A stretch of DNA of 64,000 bases from Nymphaea colorata (taxonomy: Eukaryota; Streptophyta; Magnoliopsida; Nymphaeales; Nymphaeaceae): contig NC_045146.1 of the NCBI RefSeq assembly GCF_008831285.2, forward strand, positions 12,269,149 to 12,333,148, written 5' to 3'. A model generated the notes under the pieces. That model was not told the origin of the DNA and did not search any database. It was given only the letters and a program-made list of their open reading frames with translations. Positions 49,692-63,480 of the stretch are shown here, in pieces. Both the position numbers and the translations under genes were made by a program. Within the stretch, counting starts at the first letter, position 1; each line of letters starts with the position of its first letter.

Positions 49692-51752
49692 CAACCAGCG
49701 GGCAAACGCATCTGGATATTATTAAAACTGAGCCATTCGGCTTCTGCAGAAATCTGCTTTCTCTTGTCCTAACGAGCAGGGAACGGCTTCAACGGAATAA
49801 AACAGCGCTCTTAATTGATATACATTGACAAGGTTTTTGCTTCTAAAGATGCCATCCTTAATGAGCAGCCTCCCCACGTTCGGGTATGTACGTAAGACTG
49901 TAGAACGGGCCGATTGGAATCGAATAAGGGCTGCTGTAACTGGCTTCAAGCTGGAGAATCCTTCGGCGCGGTCTCGGCTCGGCAAAGCAAGAAATAAGCC
50001 GACTTCGAAAAGAATTTTTTGATTTTTCCGGTAAGTACGTGTAAGGATAATATAAACCACCGACAACTACAAGGAGTTTGCAGAAGGCAAGCCTAAAATA
50101 CTGACCCCAAATCAACTATATCATGTCAGTGGATTCTAGTCTTGAACCAGAGTCAAAAGTTCACCCATACTTTTATTCCGGCTAGGAGACCTCTTGGAAC
50201 CATGTGTAATACTGCCAGGCATTCGGTCTTTGAGAGTAAGGATTGGTGTTTCATCTCTTGGGCATCGTCTGTTAGAGATCTATACAACCCCTTCCTGCCA
50301 ATCAGCAAAGGAGAAAAAAATATATAGAAAAAAATATATTGATATGTTTGGAGCAAAATAATTGAAATACTGAAATAGAAGTGACCTGAAATCTCCACCA
50401 TTAATTCACTGTGGTGATCAACAGTTGCATCACTTCCATCCACTGGCCGGATCAGGACTCTCTTTTTATGAGCTCCGCAACTTGCACGGCGGATGGTGTC
50501 ATAACCCATAATGGGCGGTGATAAAGAAAAGGAAGAAATTAACCGCATATGAAGGTGGTGGACAGCAAGATGACGAAATTCTATGTCATCCTTTTCTTTT
50601 TTAATATGAACCGTGCTGTTTAAAAAAAAAAAAAAAATCTTCAGTCCAATCTTTAATAATATTCAATGAGAAAGAATAAGAAAGAAAGTAACATTCTGAA
50701 GCACGGAACAAAAGGTTCTCGATTGTAAAAACAGCCAACCTAGGTTGTGACCTGGCCCGCGTCGCTACAGCGGCCACTGTATCTTCTTTTCAGGGACAGA
50801 ACTCCTTTTTCTTCTTTAAAAAGAAGTGATTTAGAAGCTGCCAGATCAGTTCTGTATTCCTACTATGCAACACAAGGTTCAAGCGCCAAAGGCGACCAAA
50901 GGAAAGCCCAATTGATATTTGACAAAAGAAGCAAAGCTCCTGCAACCAGTTCTTCAAGGAAGCAGGGCGGACTGAACGTTAATTGCAATTTACAAAGCAG
51001 AAAAACAAAGTATTCGTAGACGTATCATGGAAAGAAGATGCACTAATCAAATTGGGTATCAAGCGCTTTCTTTCATATTTTACAACTAATGACTTTATGG
51101 TGTTTGATTGAACCTAATGTACATATACTTAACAAGGAAGCGTGGGTTTCGAACTGGTGCAAAACCTGGAAACAGAGACGTAAGAGCGCAGGAGAAAAGG
51201 CATCCGCTTTTTGCAACGCGATAATCACAATGAAGTTTGGAGAATACGATTGCACACAACGAGTACATGGTCATGACGCATGTCAGATATCTCACATTTC
51301 CTATCGAACTCCCTTTGCTAATTAATCTTATCTTGTCACGTGGTCTTCTCTCGCTTTAGGTAAGAATCAATTTGCTTGCCTTGGCGGTAGAAACCGTCCA
51401 TTATTATTCCAACGGAAGCAAAGGGAGAGCGAGATGGAGATAAGATGCTAAGTGACATGAAGTTGCTTTAGTCAAATGAAGTTAGGCTTAGGAACAAATA
51501 AAGTAGTGGTTTGGTGATCAAGAAAATCAAATGTAGGAAGGTCGGTCAATAGCTACAAGGTCAAATCAATCATCTCCTAGAGTGAGCAGAGTATTAATCC
51601 CTTTATTTAGATGGAAGTTAAAGTTTTCCTTCTTTCTCTTGCTCGCAAGGTCTAAAAGTATGTCGGTATCAGGTAGCGTGATCTTCACGTGCTTCAACTT
51701 GTACTTAATACTTAAGACCCACTTTCCTTACAGTAGTCCCCATAGAAATACA

Positions 51753-51850
51753 TTGTAATCATCTCATCCTTTCAAAAACTTTAGTTGTAATCATCTCATC
51801 CTTTCAAAAGCTTTAATTGTAATCATCTCATCCTTTCAAAAACTTTTAAA
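51753..51850. repeat. Three-copy 32-bp tandem repeat
   Basis: TTGTAATCATCTCATCCTTT followed by CAAAAACTTTAG occurs three times with one or two changes. Confidence 0.95.
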
Positions 51851-52072
51851 GAGCACAATTTTTTTTTTTATGGTCAATGACCCTAGAAGTAAAGAAAAGT
51901 GAGGCTTTGGCTCTCACGGGCATGCAGTGTCCTGCACATCCAAACTTCAGCTAGGTAACTACCTCTTTACTGTCTTTACGAACATAGGAGAGTTGCTCTC
52001 TTTATGCACTACTTCTACAAAGAGTTTATGTTTGACCTACGCTCACACAATCCCATCCCACTAGGCAGGTCC

Positions 52073-52156
52073 AACCACAACAAAAATCAGGAGAGTATTC
52101 TTCAGATCTTTCTTAACCACAACAAAAATCAGGAGAGTATTCTTCAGATCTTTCTT
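52073..52156. repeat. Two-copy perfect 42-bp tandem repeat
   Basis: AACCACAACAAAAATCAGGA and its continuation GAGTATTCTTCAGATCTTTC TT occur twice in direct succession with no visible change. Confidence 0.95.
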
Positions 52157-53399
52157 TCAACTTGAGGGCGGCTAACATATTAAACTATAAGGAGACACCT
52201 TTTATGTTGCCCTACCATTCATTGTTTGTCCTTATTGAATAGACATATGGAACAAAAAAGCTTCCATTTGTTTTAGATTTATCCATAAAACCTGAGAGTG
52301 GGCGCCCATTGGGGTTCAAGCCTGCAACAGTCTACTGCATAGGGGCCAACTTTTACGAAATTATTTGATTATACACAAACATTCAATACCACAAATTGAA
52401 TGTATTCGCTTTCTACAACTGTGGATGCTATTATTGGTGGGAAGTCCAAAGGAGCAATGGTGAAGTGTCGGACTATTTTTGACAGATGATTCACGAGGAA
52501 GACTGCCTCATTCATAAAGCACCACACAGGTCAGTAACGGTTACGTGCCACTGGATAACGTGTTGGCTCCAAACAGGGAACAGGAGAAACGAGGAGACGG
52601 TGAACTGAGTTCCCCCCATCCCGTAGCTAGATATGGTGTTTGTGAAGCCTTGAAGCTTAAGACTGCCAGTGCTCTAAGTCTCCATTTTACTTAATAATAA
52701 TGGAGGCATACAAAGTGCAGACCTGCCAGTCCTCACTGGGCATAGTGCAGTTGGCTGTTAAGATCATTTACACTCAAAGGTTCAAGATCTGAATCACAAG
52801 GGTTCAAGATTTGAATAATGTAGTCATTGTCATGTGTATTATTCTGGCTTGCAAACAGTGTCAAATGCAACATTCGAGTTAAAAGAATGTATTATAAACC
52901 CTCAAAGCAAACCATAGCATTGCAAGTATAAGGATATGGTTTTTAAGGTTTTATGTTGAACGTGGTTTCTCTTAAGTAACATTAAAACACATATGCACAA
53001 GAAAAAGGATGTCTATGGTTGCATAGACGCATCAACATTCATGAAACAACTATTTTTTGGTATCAAATTTTTAATTTTTAACCATCCCACACACAACAGC
53101 TATATCTATATATGTAAGAGAATCAATGCTGTCAGCTGACTAAAATTTCAAGTTTGTGTTTGAAATTACCATATATCATTGTTAAAGCCACCATAACATG
53201 TCGCTACACCATAAACTCTCGTTACTACTGCTGCTAATATAGTAATTGTCTGTAGAGATAATTCAACAACTATAGCAAAAGATATATTTCATTGAGAAAG
53301 ACTGTAATCAACCAATAACCTTGTGCCATGGTTTTTAATCACACAAAGCAAAGAAATAAACTCATACGACCATAGGGATAGATGACTGATTTTATATAT

Positions 53400-55990
53400 A
53401 TATGTTATTATCTGCAATACTGGCAAACAGCTGTGATACTGACAACCCACTATATTAAAAGCTTAAATGTTGTCCTCTCAAGTCACACTGGTCGAGGCCC
53501 ACTGAAATTTTAATTTTTGGAAAGACAACTTCATGAAGTTGCTTTGGCCGCGAGGGTTCTTGGAAATTAAAGAGTGGAAGAATAAAATCAAAAGATTCAC
53601 AAAAGGGGGAAAGAAACGAAGGTATCGAAAGATTAAGATGACCACGTAATACAGGAATGGCCCCCGCAAATCCTCTTTTTGTTTTGTCTCGCATCGTGTG
53701 AAGGCCATGTGATGAACTAATCAAGAAAGAATAACTTTGCGGAGGATAAGCATTACTTATCGCCTGCCATCTGCCCACACATATATACATATACTGCTTT
53801 TAAGGGCCACCTTTGCTTCAGCAGAAATTCTTCCCCAATTGGTTCAACAATCTCTTTTTCTGATTTTTTCTCTCTCAGTTGTTTGATCTGGGGACACTTT
53901 ATTTCTTTCCATTTTTGTATGACTTTATTGTCGTGATTTAAAATTTCAGAGATGAATAAATTCGTTTTGTTTGTTTTCAAAGTTTCCCCTCTGAAAGTAC
54001 AATGATTCAGAGCAGGAAAAACGACACCTGTGAGATTTTCAATAGGGTTGGCATGCATCTAGATATTGGTAGTTCTTGTATCCCTTTTCAGTGTTGCAAA
54101 TAATGATATAGTGACCATACATGGTTTCCTAGAAACAGGATCCTATTTTGATTTATCTTCATTTTTTCTAGCCCTTCAAAGATTGTGTAGTTCTGCAAAC
54201 AATCTTCAGTAACTTTGAAACACATTCATGTCCTGGTAATAGAGCAGATTCTTCTTCTCAACCCTATGCTCCTACTGAACAGACGGCATCCCCAAGGACA
54301 TGGGGGCTGTTCTAGCGATCCCCATCAAGATTGCAGAATTCTTGGGGTTGAAGTTTGAATCTGGGGCAGCAAAGAGATCAAGTAAGAATAAATGCACCAG
54401 AGATCAGAAAGTTATGCTTTGATTGTTGCAAGCTTGTGTTGTAGTTTAGCAAAAAGAATGGGAATCTGCTCTTGACCATTTTCAGTTAATTTATTTACTT
54501 TTTGTTGACAAGAAAAACCTAAAATATTTTGTGCTGCAGTTAATGTAATCAGTCTTTTTTCTGCCGTGTCTGCATCCTTACGGAGAACGACTTCATCCTT
54601 CACGCCATCTTCTTATGCACCAAACCAGAGTGAGGTTTTCCCCCTATAGGCCGCACTCTACACTAACTATCCGATGTGCCCACAGGTGCATTTCTGCACT
54701 TTGTACAAGAAGTTTCAAGAAAATTAAAAAAGATAAATGGTGAAGATCACTAATTAAAATTATGATATGAATAGGTAAGGTTCTAAGCAGGTAAGGTTCT
54801 AAGCAGGTACCATATCATGATCTATAGAATTATGTAGGTTCATCTTTTTTGCTATTTGCTACCGTTTATAGGCATAATTGGTTCGGTTGGTTGGTGGAAT
54901 AGTGAGACTTCGGTCATTAGTTTGACTTTCATAGGCACCATTTCTTTGGACTGTGAATTATGGATGCACAACACTCTATTTAACTGATGTTCCTCTCTAC
55001 CCTGGTCTCGAGAACCCACGGCAGACTTAAATAAGCCTGGTCATCGGGTCGTCTCGGCCCGGCCCAACAAGGAGTCGGGCTCAGGCCGAGCCGACACTCG
55101 AAACCTAAGCTCGGGCCCTGCCTGACCCGATTAAATTAAAAATATATATATTTAATATAAAATAATATATATACATAAATAATTGTAATAAAATATTATA
55201 ATTATATATATATAAGTTAATAAAATATATATTATAATTTGATGTCCTTTTTTCAAACAAAGCTTGAATCAGGCCGGATACCGAATACCCACATGTAGCC
55301 CTTGGGCACCATGGATACGAGTACCAACAGGTAGCCCGGGCTGGTGCCCAAGCTTAGGCTGAAAGGGTCCACCATTCTACTTCATTTATAATTGACAAGC
55401 ACAACCTCTGCATTTTTTACAACCCTTTTGTTTTTTCTTTTGAGGATGGTTAGCAGCATAATAGGTTCATGTCATTTGAAAAGTACGTGTTTAGTTATTG
55501 AAATAGTCTTTGACAAATTCATACTTTTGCATTCATTTCAAGTAGTACTCGTGTTATTTTATATGTTGAAATAGTAATTGACAAATTTCACTTTTTTTCG
55601 TTATTTGGCAGATTGGTATACAAATGGAATTCGCATTGGTACCGAAGGGGTTTGATTATTACAATTTGACTCCAAACAAGCAAATTATCTTATTCAATGA
55701 CACATTTAATTTCCCTACACATAAATTTGCATTGATGTGATTGTGTGAGCTTGATTCATTTTTTAAGCACCAAACAGGCATGCATAAATGATATAAACAC
55801 GACATACACATGACGGAGCCTTCGGATCATTTTCTCTATGGTCATGTTTTGAAAATGACTTTTCTCATGATTTAAGTGATGGCTGCTGTGAGATTGCGGA
55901 ATGCCCATATTTGACAAAACTCCAGTTCTCAAGCGAGCATGTGAAACATTTTCCAATATAAAAATAAGGGACTTGTTTTTATTTTTTTGC
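53400..55990. other. AT-rich intergenic DNA, no recognisable gene
   Basis: Short minus-strand frames (53455-54058, 54412-54603) show no known domain. A GC-rich patch at 55030-55130 (CGGCCCGGCCCAACAAGGAG) next to AT-rich DNA resembles 3245-3330 and is probably a dispersed repeat. Confidence 0.5.
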
Positions 55991-55991
55991 C

Positions 55992-55994
<3 letters not shown>

Positions 55995-56067
<73 letters not shown>
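55995..56067. repeat. Long (AT)n microsatellite
   Basis: About 36 uninterrupted AT units, the longest in the window. Confidence 0.98.
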
Positions 56068-56069
<2 letters not shown>

Positions 56070-56072
<3 letters not shown>

Positions 56073-58300
56073 TTGAAATCGTCAGCTAGCTTTAAGGTCT
56101 TCGACATACTTGATGGGCAGTATGTGGGCCTGCATATGGTAGGTGATCAGTTGTTGGTTCAAATCATAATGATGTTTGCATGTTAGGTACCACGGTAGCG
56201 AAATAGCTTTTAGAGGGTCTTAACAAAAGGGTTGGAGCCAAAAACTGGTAGGGGGCGGGTTGAGATCCGTCGAACCAGGGGGCTCGAGTTTAGGAGTAGG
56301 TCGGGTTGTTACCTATGATAGATTTTGGGATTCCAGGTAAAGTCCTTAAGAAAAAAGTCACCTAATTGATGATGTGCCTTAATTTTTATCTGCTTGCACA
56401 TGCGCCTAAATAGATTGAGGCATCCAATGAAAAGATTGTTTGTGCATGTGAATCAATTCTTAGTGTCTTAAGTATAGGAAATTGGATTGAGGTCATACCT
56501 GGTGCTGGCGCTACATATACTTTATTAGAATTGTAAACATATTGTTCGAAATACAGTCACAAGAAAACGAATATGTTAATATAAAATTATCGATCATTAA
56601 ACTAATATGCAAGTTGGTTGATCCTTATAAAAAAAAATGGATATATCAAACATGAAAAAGTTCTTCTCTTGTTTGAGGGAAAACTTAAGTTCCTCCTCGT
56701 TGATTTTAGCATCAGCAGGAGAGGACCCATTCATATTCACAGTGGACTAGACTTAATCCCCGGCTGTTCGCAATGTCTACAACAAAAATGGCTCTCATGC
56801 CGTGGGATATAGATATTGCAAGTACCGCAACAAGAGATCCCAAAAGCAAACCCACTGAAAACAAAATTGAAGCAAACCCACATCTATGCCATGCATGTTG
56901 ATCTTGCCTTGGGACCAATTAGAAGCAGGGGATTAGAAAAGAATCTGATAGATCTGGATTCTTGTTTCTTGATCTTCGCCAATTTTTTTTATTCTGAACA
57001 ACTTGGAAGCAAAACTGTTCTCCTAAATGGATCATTGCCAGTACTTTCTAGCTATGTTTCTAAAACTTTTGATCGTCAACTTAGCATTTGGCCATTTAGG
57101 TAACACTACGTTAATGTTATATGAATCTGTCTTAAAGATTAGCGCAGACTCATAAGATACTTCTTTTGTGCAGTGCACAGTGCACCCAAAAGATCTTGCC
57201 AACTAAAATGCTTATGACGCAACGTCACAAATGCAATTGGATTAGTTGAATGCTTCGTTATGAAGTTGGTGGATGGTTGCCAAACTTAATTTGGAAAAGC
57301 AGCTGATCAAACAAACATATATGGACAAGAACTCTCACCACTTGGGCGAAATTAAGTTGCGGAAGGTCAAAAGTTCAAACCCGGGCATGCTTCTCATTCC
57401 TAATGCAACGAGGGACCGGCCTGACCTGATCTTCGCTATCCAAGTGCACGTGAATTTCGTGTCCAGTATTTTGAACAATAATGTGAAATACATATAAGGA
57501 CATGACACTTCCACAGTGTTGATAACATAATTAATGTAGGCAACTGCACCGACTCCCTCCATTATTTGTGGTCATACGGTGGAGAGAAATAATAAGGCCA
57601 GGTGGTTGACGTCACGGCTGATGCAAGGCGCATACGTGGGTTGCATCTGCAAGAATTGGACCTGAGTGCGCGTTGGTGAAAATGTGCTCGGCCATCGAAG
57701 CTGCTCCAGCCTCCAGGAATCCTTTCTCTGTCTCCCTCTCCCTCTCTCTCTTTTTCATATGTGAACAGGAAAGTTGCCCACTCCTTCCCTCAGCAGGAAC
57801 GGAGGCTGGCTTTTGTTTAATTTCTGGTTCTCGTTTTTTTTTTTTTTTTTGGCGGTTCTTTTTTATGGTCATCTTGTATACGGAGTCTCACCGGGAAAAA
57901 GAAAAGAGGGAAAGATGGAAGTTGAAATGAAAAACCTGTTTCAGAACAATTTCTGAGTATCTAACCGATCTGGCCCAAAAATTGGAGAACATTCATGGAA
58001 AGTTAGGATTTGGATTTGCCCTAATTTTTTAGGACAGATTAGTTGGACACTCGCATTCCTTTGTCCAAACGCTTCCTTTTATGTACCCAAAGGGAAAATC
58101 AGTTGAATGGTATTCTGAGATTAGTTTTTCAAGCTTCTTTCTCCTCTCTAATTCTAAGGTCTTGGGAAGTGATCGAACAAAGAAAAGAAAATGAGAAAAG
58201 AAAGATAAGATAGGCAAGGGATTGAAAAAGAAGAAATGATAGAAGCGTCGCCCTGGCAGAAGTTTTTATGTTTTCTGATTTATGTAAGAAGGACTATGGT
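56070..58300. other. Intergenic DNA, no recognisable gene
   Basis: No domain or splice pattern found. CT-rich run near 57727-57755 and a T18 run near 57835. Confidence 0.5.
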
Positions 58301-58310
58301 GCGGTCTAGA

Positions 58311-58466
58311 CATTTTAGTTGCAACCGATCCATCCTTCTCCAATTATCGTTATCTTATCCAGGTTTCCCCCTTCTGCAACCTGACGGTTTAAACATTTTA
58401 GTTGCAATCGAATCCATCCTTCTTCAATTCTCGTTATCTTATCCACGTTTCACCATTCTGCAACCT
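58311..58466. repeat. Two-copy 83-bp tandem repeat
   Basis: CATTTTAGTTGCAACCGATC.. to ..TTCTGCAACC is repeated after 83 bp with about ten changes. Confidence 0.92.
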
Positions 58467-58469
58467 TAA

Positions 58470-61400
58470 CGATGGATCCCAAATGACGAAAGTGCAATTT
58501 TTGTGCTCAGATATGCCCTAGCTTTCACAAGATCAGAAAAGTAAGTGTAGGTGAAAAGACTTCTTATGATTCCAATCTCCATTACTTTCTTTTCACATAT
58601 GATTTCACATGTAACAAAACTCATTCTTCCACTGTATTTTCATAGAAGAAGCGTATTAGAGCTGTCTTGGCAGTTCTAAAAAAAATTGCAGAAGGCGGAT
58701 ATAGATCAACTGCAAGTTCATACTTATATCCATAAGAATCAAAAACGACATGAAACTACTAAAGAGAAACACATTCTGGCAAAAAGTAGAAACCATGGAT
58801 CTGCTGCAAACACCTACTTTCAACTTTACGCACAGATTAGCTGCTCATGTTGTGGTTTTCCTCAACACGGAGCACTACTGTCTCCATTTCCATTCTCATG
58901 CTGATCTTTGTCGCACGCACGCACTAATAGCATTCCCACCCACTAGACCATCCAGTACCGGAACACCACATTCAATTTTGTCCTTCTCTACTCCATCACT
59001 TGATTCATTGACTCATCTTCTTCTTTGCTTCCAGCATTTAAAACTGCAGTGGATGCATGCAATGGCGGATCTGGTGGTATTAATGATGCATTCATTTCAT
59101 CACAGAGTGAGTAAAAGGAAAAGGAGTATTTCATCTTGCCATCCGATTGAGAGGGCAATATATAAAGTATGAATGAGAAGCATGATGCAAAGTTCAACGC
59201 CAAAATTTTTAGGGCAAGAAGATATCATGGAAGGAAAATATTACCAAGAAAAATATATATTCATACAAATTTATATTTTATTTTTTTTAATTAGAAACAC
59301 ATATTTTAGTCAATCCTACTCACAGACGATTTTGATTCCGATTCACTGCATCGTTCAATCATTAGGGCTTCTTACTCCAAACAGATTTTGATAAAAATTG
59401 GTTCTAATCTGCCTGCCACTGTGCCATTGTGAAAATGGGCCTACGTTGTTGGACTGGGCATACAACTCCAACGGGTGGCAACCTGATCTCAGTTCTACTT
59501 CCTTAGAGTGAAGATTCTTGGGGTTTGAAGGCCTTCGTCTTAAATTTTCATTCAGAAAAAATATAAAGATGCATATCAATGGAATATGAGCTTCATAGCA
59601 AATCTGATTCAATCAGATCCAGGTAGGTTAGGTTGGACTTGTAGACACAGTATCGAACCCAGTTCCATGTTCCACCCCATGCTCTTTCATCCCAGGTACG
59701 CTGATTGGAAACGAACGACTATGATATTAGGGTCAATAAATTCCTTCCGGCTTAAAATATGAGAAATTAAACGTAATAATGCTTATGGAGACCCTGTTGC
59801 TTTATAAAAAAAAAATGAAACATTTGTCTGAGTAATTATAACCTAACAATAATTGTTTAATTACATAAGCATCTTTATGAAAATGTGATTCTCATAACTT
59901 GAGAAAATTGTAGTACTGGTTTTATTGGAAATTGCCTTTTGGTTTATTTAATACACACATATTGTGAAATACTCAAAAAACCATGAATTAGTAACAAGTC
60001 TCCAACCTCCATTCTTGCAACCATCTCTAATCCGGCTCGACCTAAAAAATCGCAAGATTTCCGTCCATGGACAACATACTACCCCTAATACCAAAGAAGG
60101 GCCTCGTATTTAAAGAGTACGGAAAAGTTTTTTGCTAATTACCTCAAACGCCTTCTAAGCAAGGAAATAACACCACATGATGGGTTCCTCCTACCAAGTA
60201 CCAACTTAGCCACTGTTCGGATGTCAGATTTTCACCGGTTCTTTTTTTTTTTTTTTATCAAGAAGAAGTTGTTTCATTTTTTTATTTATTTCATTTCTTC
60301 CCTGATCTTTCTCCCTTTTCTAGAAATTTTTAGTCAATTGCAGGTTGTGAAGATTGAAGCAAGCTGCATCTTGCATTAGATTAATATCAGTCTATGCTTT
60401 GCTTCTTGGACAATCGGTCGAAACATGTAATGAATTTTATCTCACTCATTTTTAACTAATTGACCTTCGCTCATATTATTGTGTGAATTCATTTCCTATT
60501 TTACATCAATACATTGGAGATGCAAGAGGAGGGCAGCCATGTGACCACCCTGGCTTACACGTGGCTCCGCATTTCTAGCGACCTAAATTTCGTTATAATA
60601 ATGTAAAGGTTTTACTGATCAAGAAATCCAAGTAACCATGTGCCCAAGTTGGCTTACACGTGAAGCCTTACATTCTTTCCAATTATTTTTTTTTTAACCC
60701 TTCCCAAAGCATAAACTTCTAAGGACCATTTACCAGCCCATCGATCCTGGAAAGGCATTAGGATTTGAAGCAGCGACTAGCAGGCTACAAGCCAATGGCT
60801 CAACCAGTTGCTCTATGGCTTTACGTATTTATAAATCTGATGCTGAAGTTAGATCAACGCGTCTGACCGCATAAATGTGATCATCATTTTAGTTCCGGAG
60901 AACTGATGCTGGGGGTTTGCCCCGGTTTTAGTTATTTATTCTTCCCTGCTGTGAAATTTGGGTTATAGTTAGTTGAGCTTTGGAAGCCATAAATAAAGAA
61001 TATCGATCACATCCGCAAGGTCTGATGGAAATTAATAAAGAAACAGTTGTGAGTTGGACTCCATGTTATCGACCTTCCGCCACGCTTGATTAATTATCTG
61101 GATATGCTTGAACACCACGGGATGTCCGGATTTAGAAAATATCAAGTAAACTGTCTTGGACCTCACGATCCGATCCAACTCAATGCCTAGATTTATTAAA
61201 CAACTGATATCAATGAACAAGCCGAGTTTTCCAAATTAATTAAATGAGATTATATTTGTCCCCATGAAAAAAAGAAGGCGAAGAGGAGAGATGCCCTCGG
61301 TATTATAACCTGCGTATCTCAAAGTCCAGAGGATAATTGATGGGACATATAATGCGTTTAGTATATTGACTATGTTTACGATATTACGATTTTTATCTTA

Positions 61401-63480
61401 ATTCTAGTGACGTGCGGATGTGATCCACAAATTACATACAACGCACCGAGAACGTCATTGTTTTGAAAATGACGACATGATCGAGAGATCAATTGTACAT
61501 CAATAATAAGTTGAAGTTTCGAGGAGGCTACTAGTTTCAATCCTATCTTTATCTTTACTCTGCATAAAACAACGACAAAAACCGGGGGCTCGATCCCGCG
61601 AGCTGGTTATTGAAAACGGAAAATTACATGCAATTTAACTTCACATGAATCTGTTTACTTTATTATGTAGTAGAAGTTCTATAATATTGCTTTTCAAAGC
61701 TTTTATTTCCTTTTTTTTTTCTCTTTTAATTTTGTAATTTTCTAACTTTTTTTTTTTATATGAACTATTTTTTGTGAACCCGACAGCGGTAACTTTTTTT
61801 CTCTCGAAAATGGAAAACTGGAAGAGCCTTTAGTTTTGAAGCGGTGAAACTAGAGTCCGATGGAAACGTTGGGCGCTCAGTCAGTTTTGTTTCACCCAGT
61901 TTTAAATTGTGGAGTTTCGCCCGAAGATGACCACGCCCGCCATCATTACTTGTATTGACCTTTCCAGATGTGAACCGAAGCGGGTCGGATCCAAAGCAGC
62001 TAAGTATATTACACATGAGAACTCAAAATCCAGAATCAGCCCATGAGACCTTCATCTTCGGCCCGATCCATTTGAATCCTCACTTGGGAACCAGGCGGGT
62101 AAGCCAGATCCCAGACCCAGATCTGGAACTCGATCATCGGGTCCAAATCCAACAACTTGTCAAGAAAAGAAAAGGGATTAGTTGGTCGGTGACGCGTTAG
62201 TTATGCATCTTTTTCTTTGTTGGAACGAATATGATATCTTCCTGTATAAAATGCCTCGTAAAAAATAAAATTTTTCAAGAATTTCTTTTTTCAAGTATAT
62301 GTAGGGTGAGGAGGGGATATACAACCAATTAGAGTCAAAATGTTTAATTTTGTTTATAGAATTAAGAAATTGAAACATGAAATTTTGATTCTGCTTTCAG
62401 TTCACGAGGAATTATGTTTTTAGAAATTTCGTCCTTGAATTAAAATTTCAAATCATCAAACACCCTCTAAGGTGTCATACATTTATTGCAAATTTAAAGA
62501 AGTAGTACTCATGGTAATTGAATCAACGACCGAACTATAAACTCCTCTTAAAAGGTACACCTAAAATTAAGACTTTTTCTCCCTCATCAAACCAAAACCT
62601 ATCCAACTTGTTTAGCTCATCCTCACCTGAACAGCGAAATCGACTTCTGGAAATTTGTAGACATGGAAAAGAAATCTTCTGATAAGTTATCCCCAAAGAC
62701 AGGGATACATTATCTCTGGTTAAAACCGGCCGGCCCTAGCAGGATATAGATGATGAAACGGTAATGGTATGACAAGAGGAAAGCAACCCGCCAATAATGG
62801 AGTCAAAGTTCAACCCAAATTCAAAGGGCTTCCCCTCTTTCCCACCATCAATCAATCCACTCACTCTTTTCTCATCGACTTCCTCTTTTCGGAAAAAGAA
62901 AAAAAGAAGAAGGGTTGGACAACTATTTTACCAAATCATGCAAACAAACGCGTTTGCCGGTACTTAGCTCTTGACCTTTTCGCTTCTTTGGTTGGACTTG
63001 AAAACAGTTTAAGTCTTAATATATATTTTTTTTTTTAAGAACCGTGTTGGGTTTTTGCCTTGATTCTAGTCCAGCTTAAGATTTGAAACCTGTTGTTACT
63101 GTAAAAAGAGTAAGATGTAGAGAATATGAATGAAACCGGAATTGTTTTTGAATCCTATAGAAACTTTTTTGGGGGGCATTTGTTTTAAATAATAAACCAA
63201 AAACAGATTAAATTATTGAAAATGAAGAAGAAGATTTGATTCAACAGCTCATCGAAATGAGTTAAGACATTGGATCTTCACGCGGTTCAGAGAGCAGCCA
63301 AGAGCGAATGGATCGGGTCCAAGCGATGGGGGACGGGCCCAGAAGCCGAGTGTTTGGTTAGGTGGGCACCTGTCACGTGTTTAACTAAGAAGGGCGATCG
63401 ACGATGAAGAGATGAGAGAGAGAGGGGCGGTGGTTAAAAGGTGGACGCCAGAAAGGAAAAGGTGGTGGCAGCGCACACGG
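58470..63480. other. AT-rich intergenic DNA, no recognisable gene
   Basis: Many poly-A and poly-T runs and short unmatched frames. GGCTACAAGCCAATGGCTCAAC near 60782 has no cloverleaf and is not a tRNA. Confidence 0.5.

Larger units (their letters stand above)
48863..53400. other. Upstream of the receptor gene; no further gene recognised
   Basis: The first several hundred bases should hold the receptor promoter and 5' UTR, but no TATA box stands out. It holds a pure (GA)n run (49650-49689), three 32-bp repeats (51753-51850) and a perfect 42-bp duplication (52073-52156). A minus-strand frame at 50548-50153 (IMGYDTIRRASCGAHKKRVL..) has no family I recognise. Confidence 0.55.

Noticed and set aside
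60770-60840. tRNA-like sequence (GGATTTGAAGC.., GGCTCAACC..).
   Set aside because: No cloverleaf with proper acceptor stem, anticodon arm and T arm could be formed.
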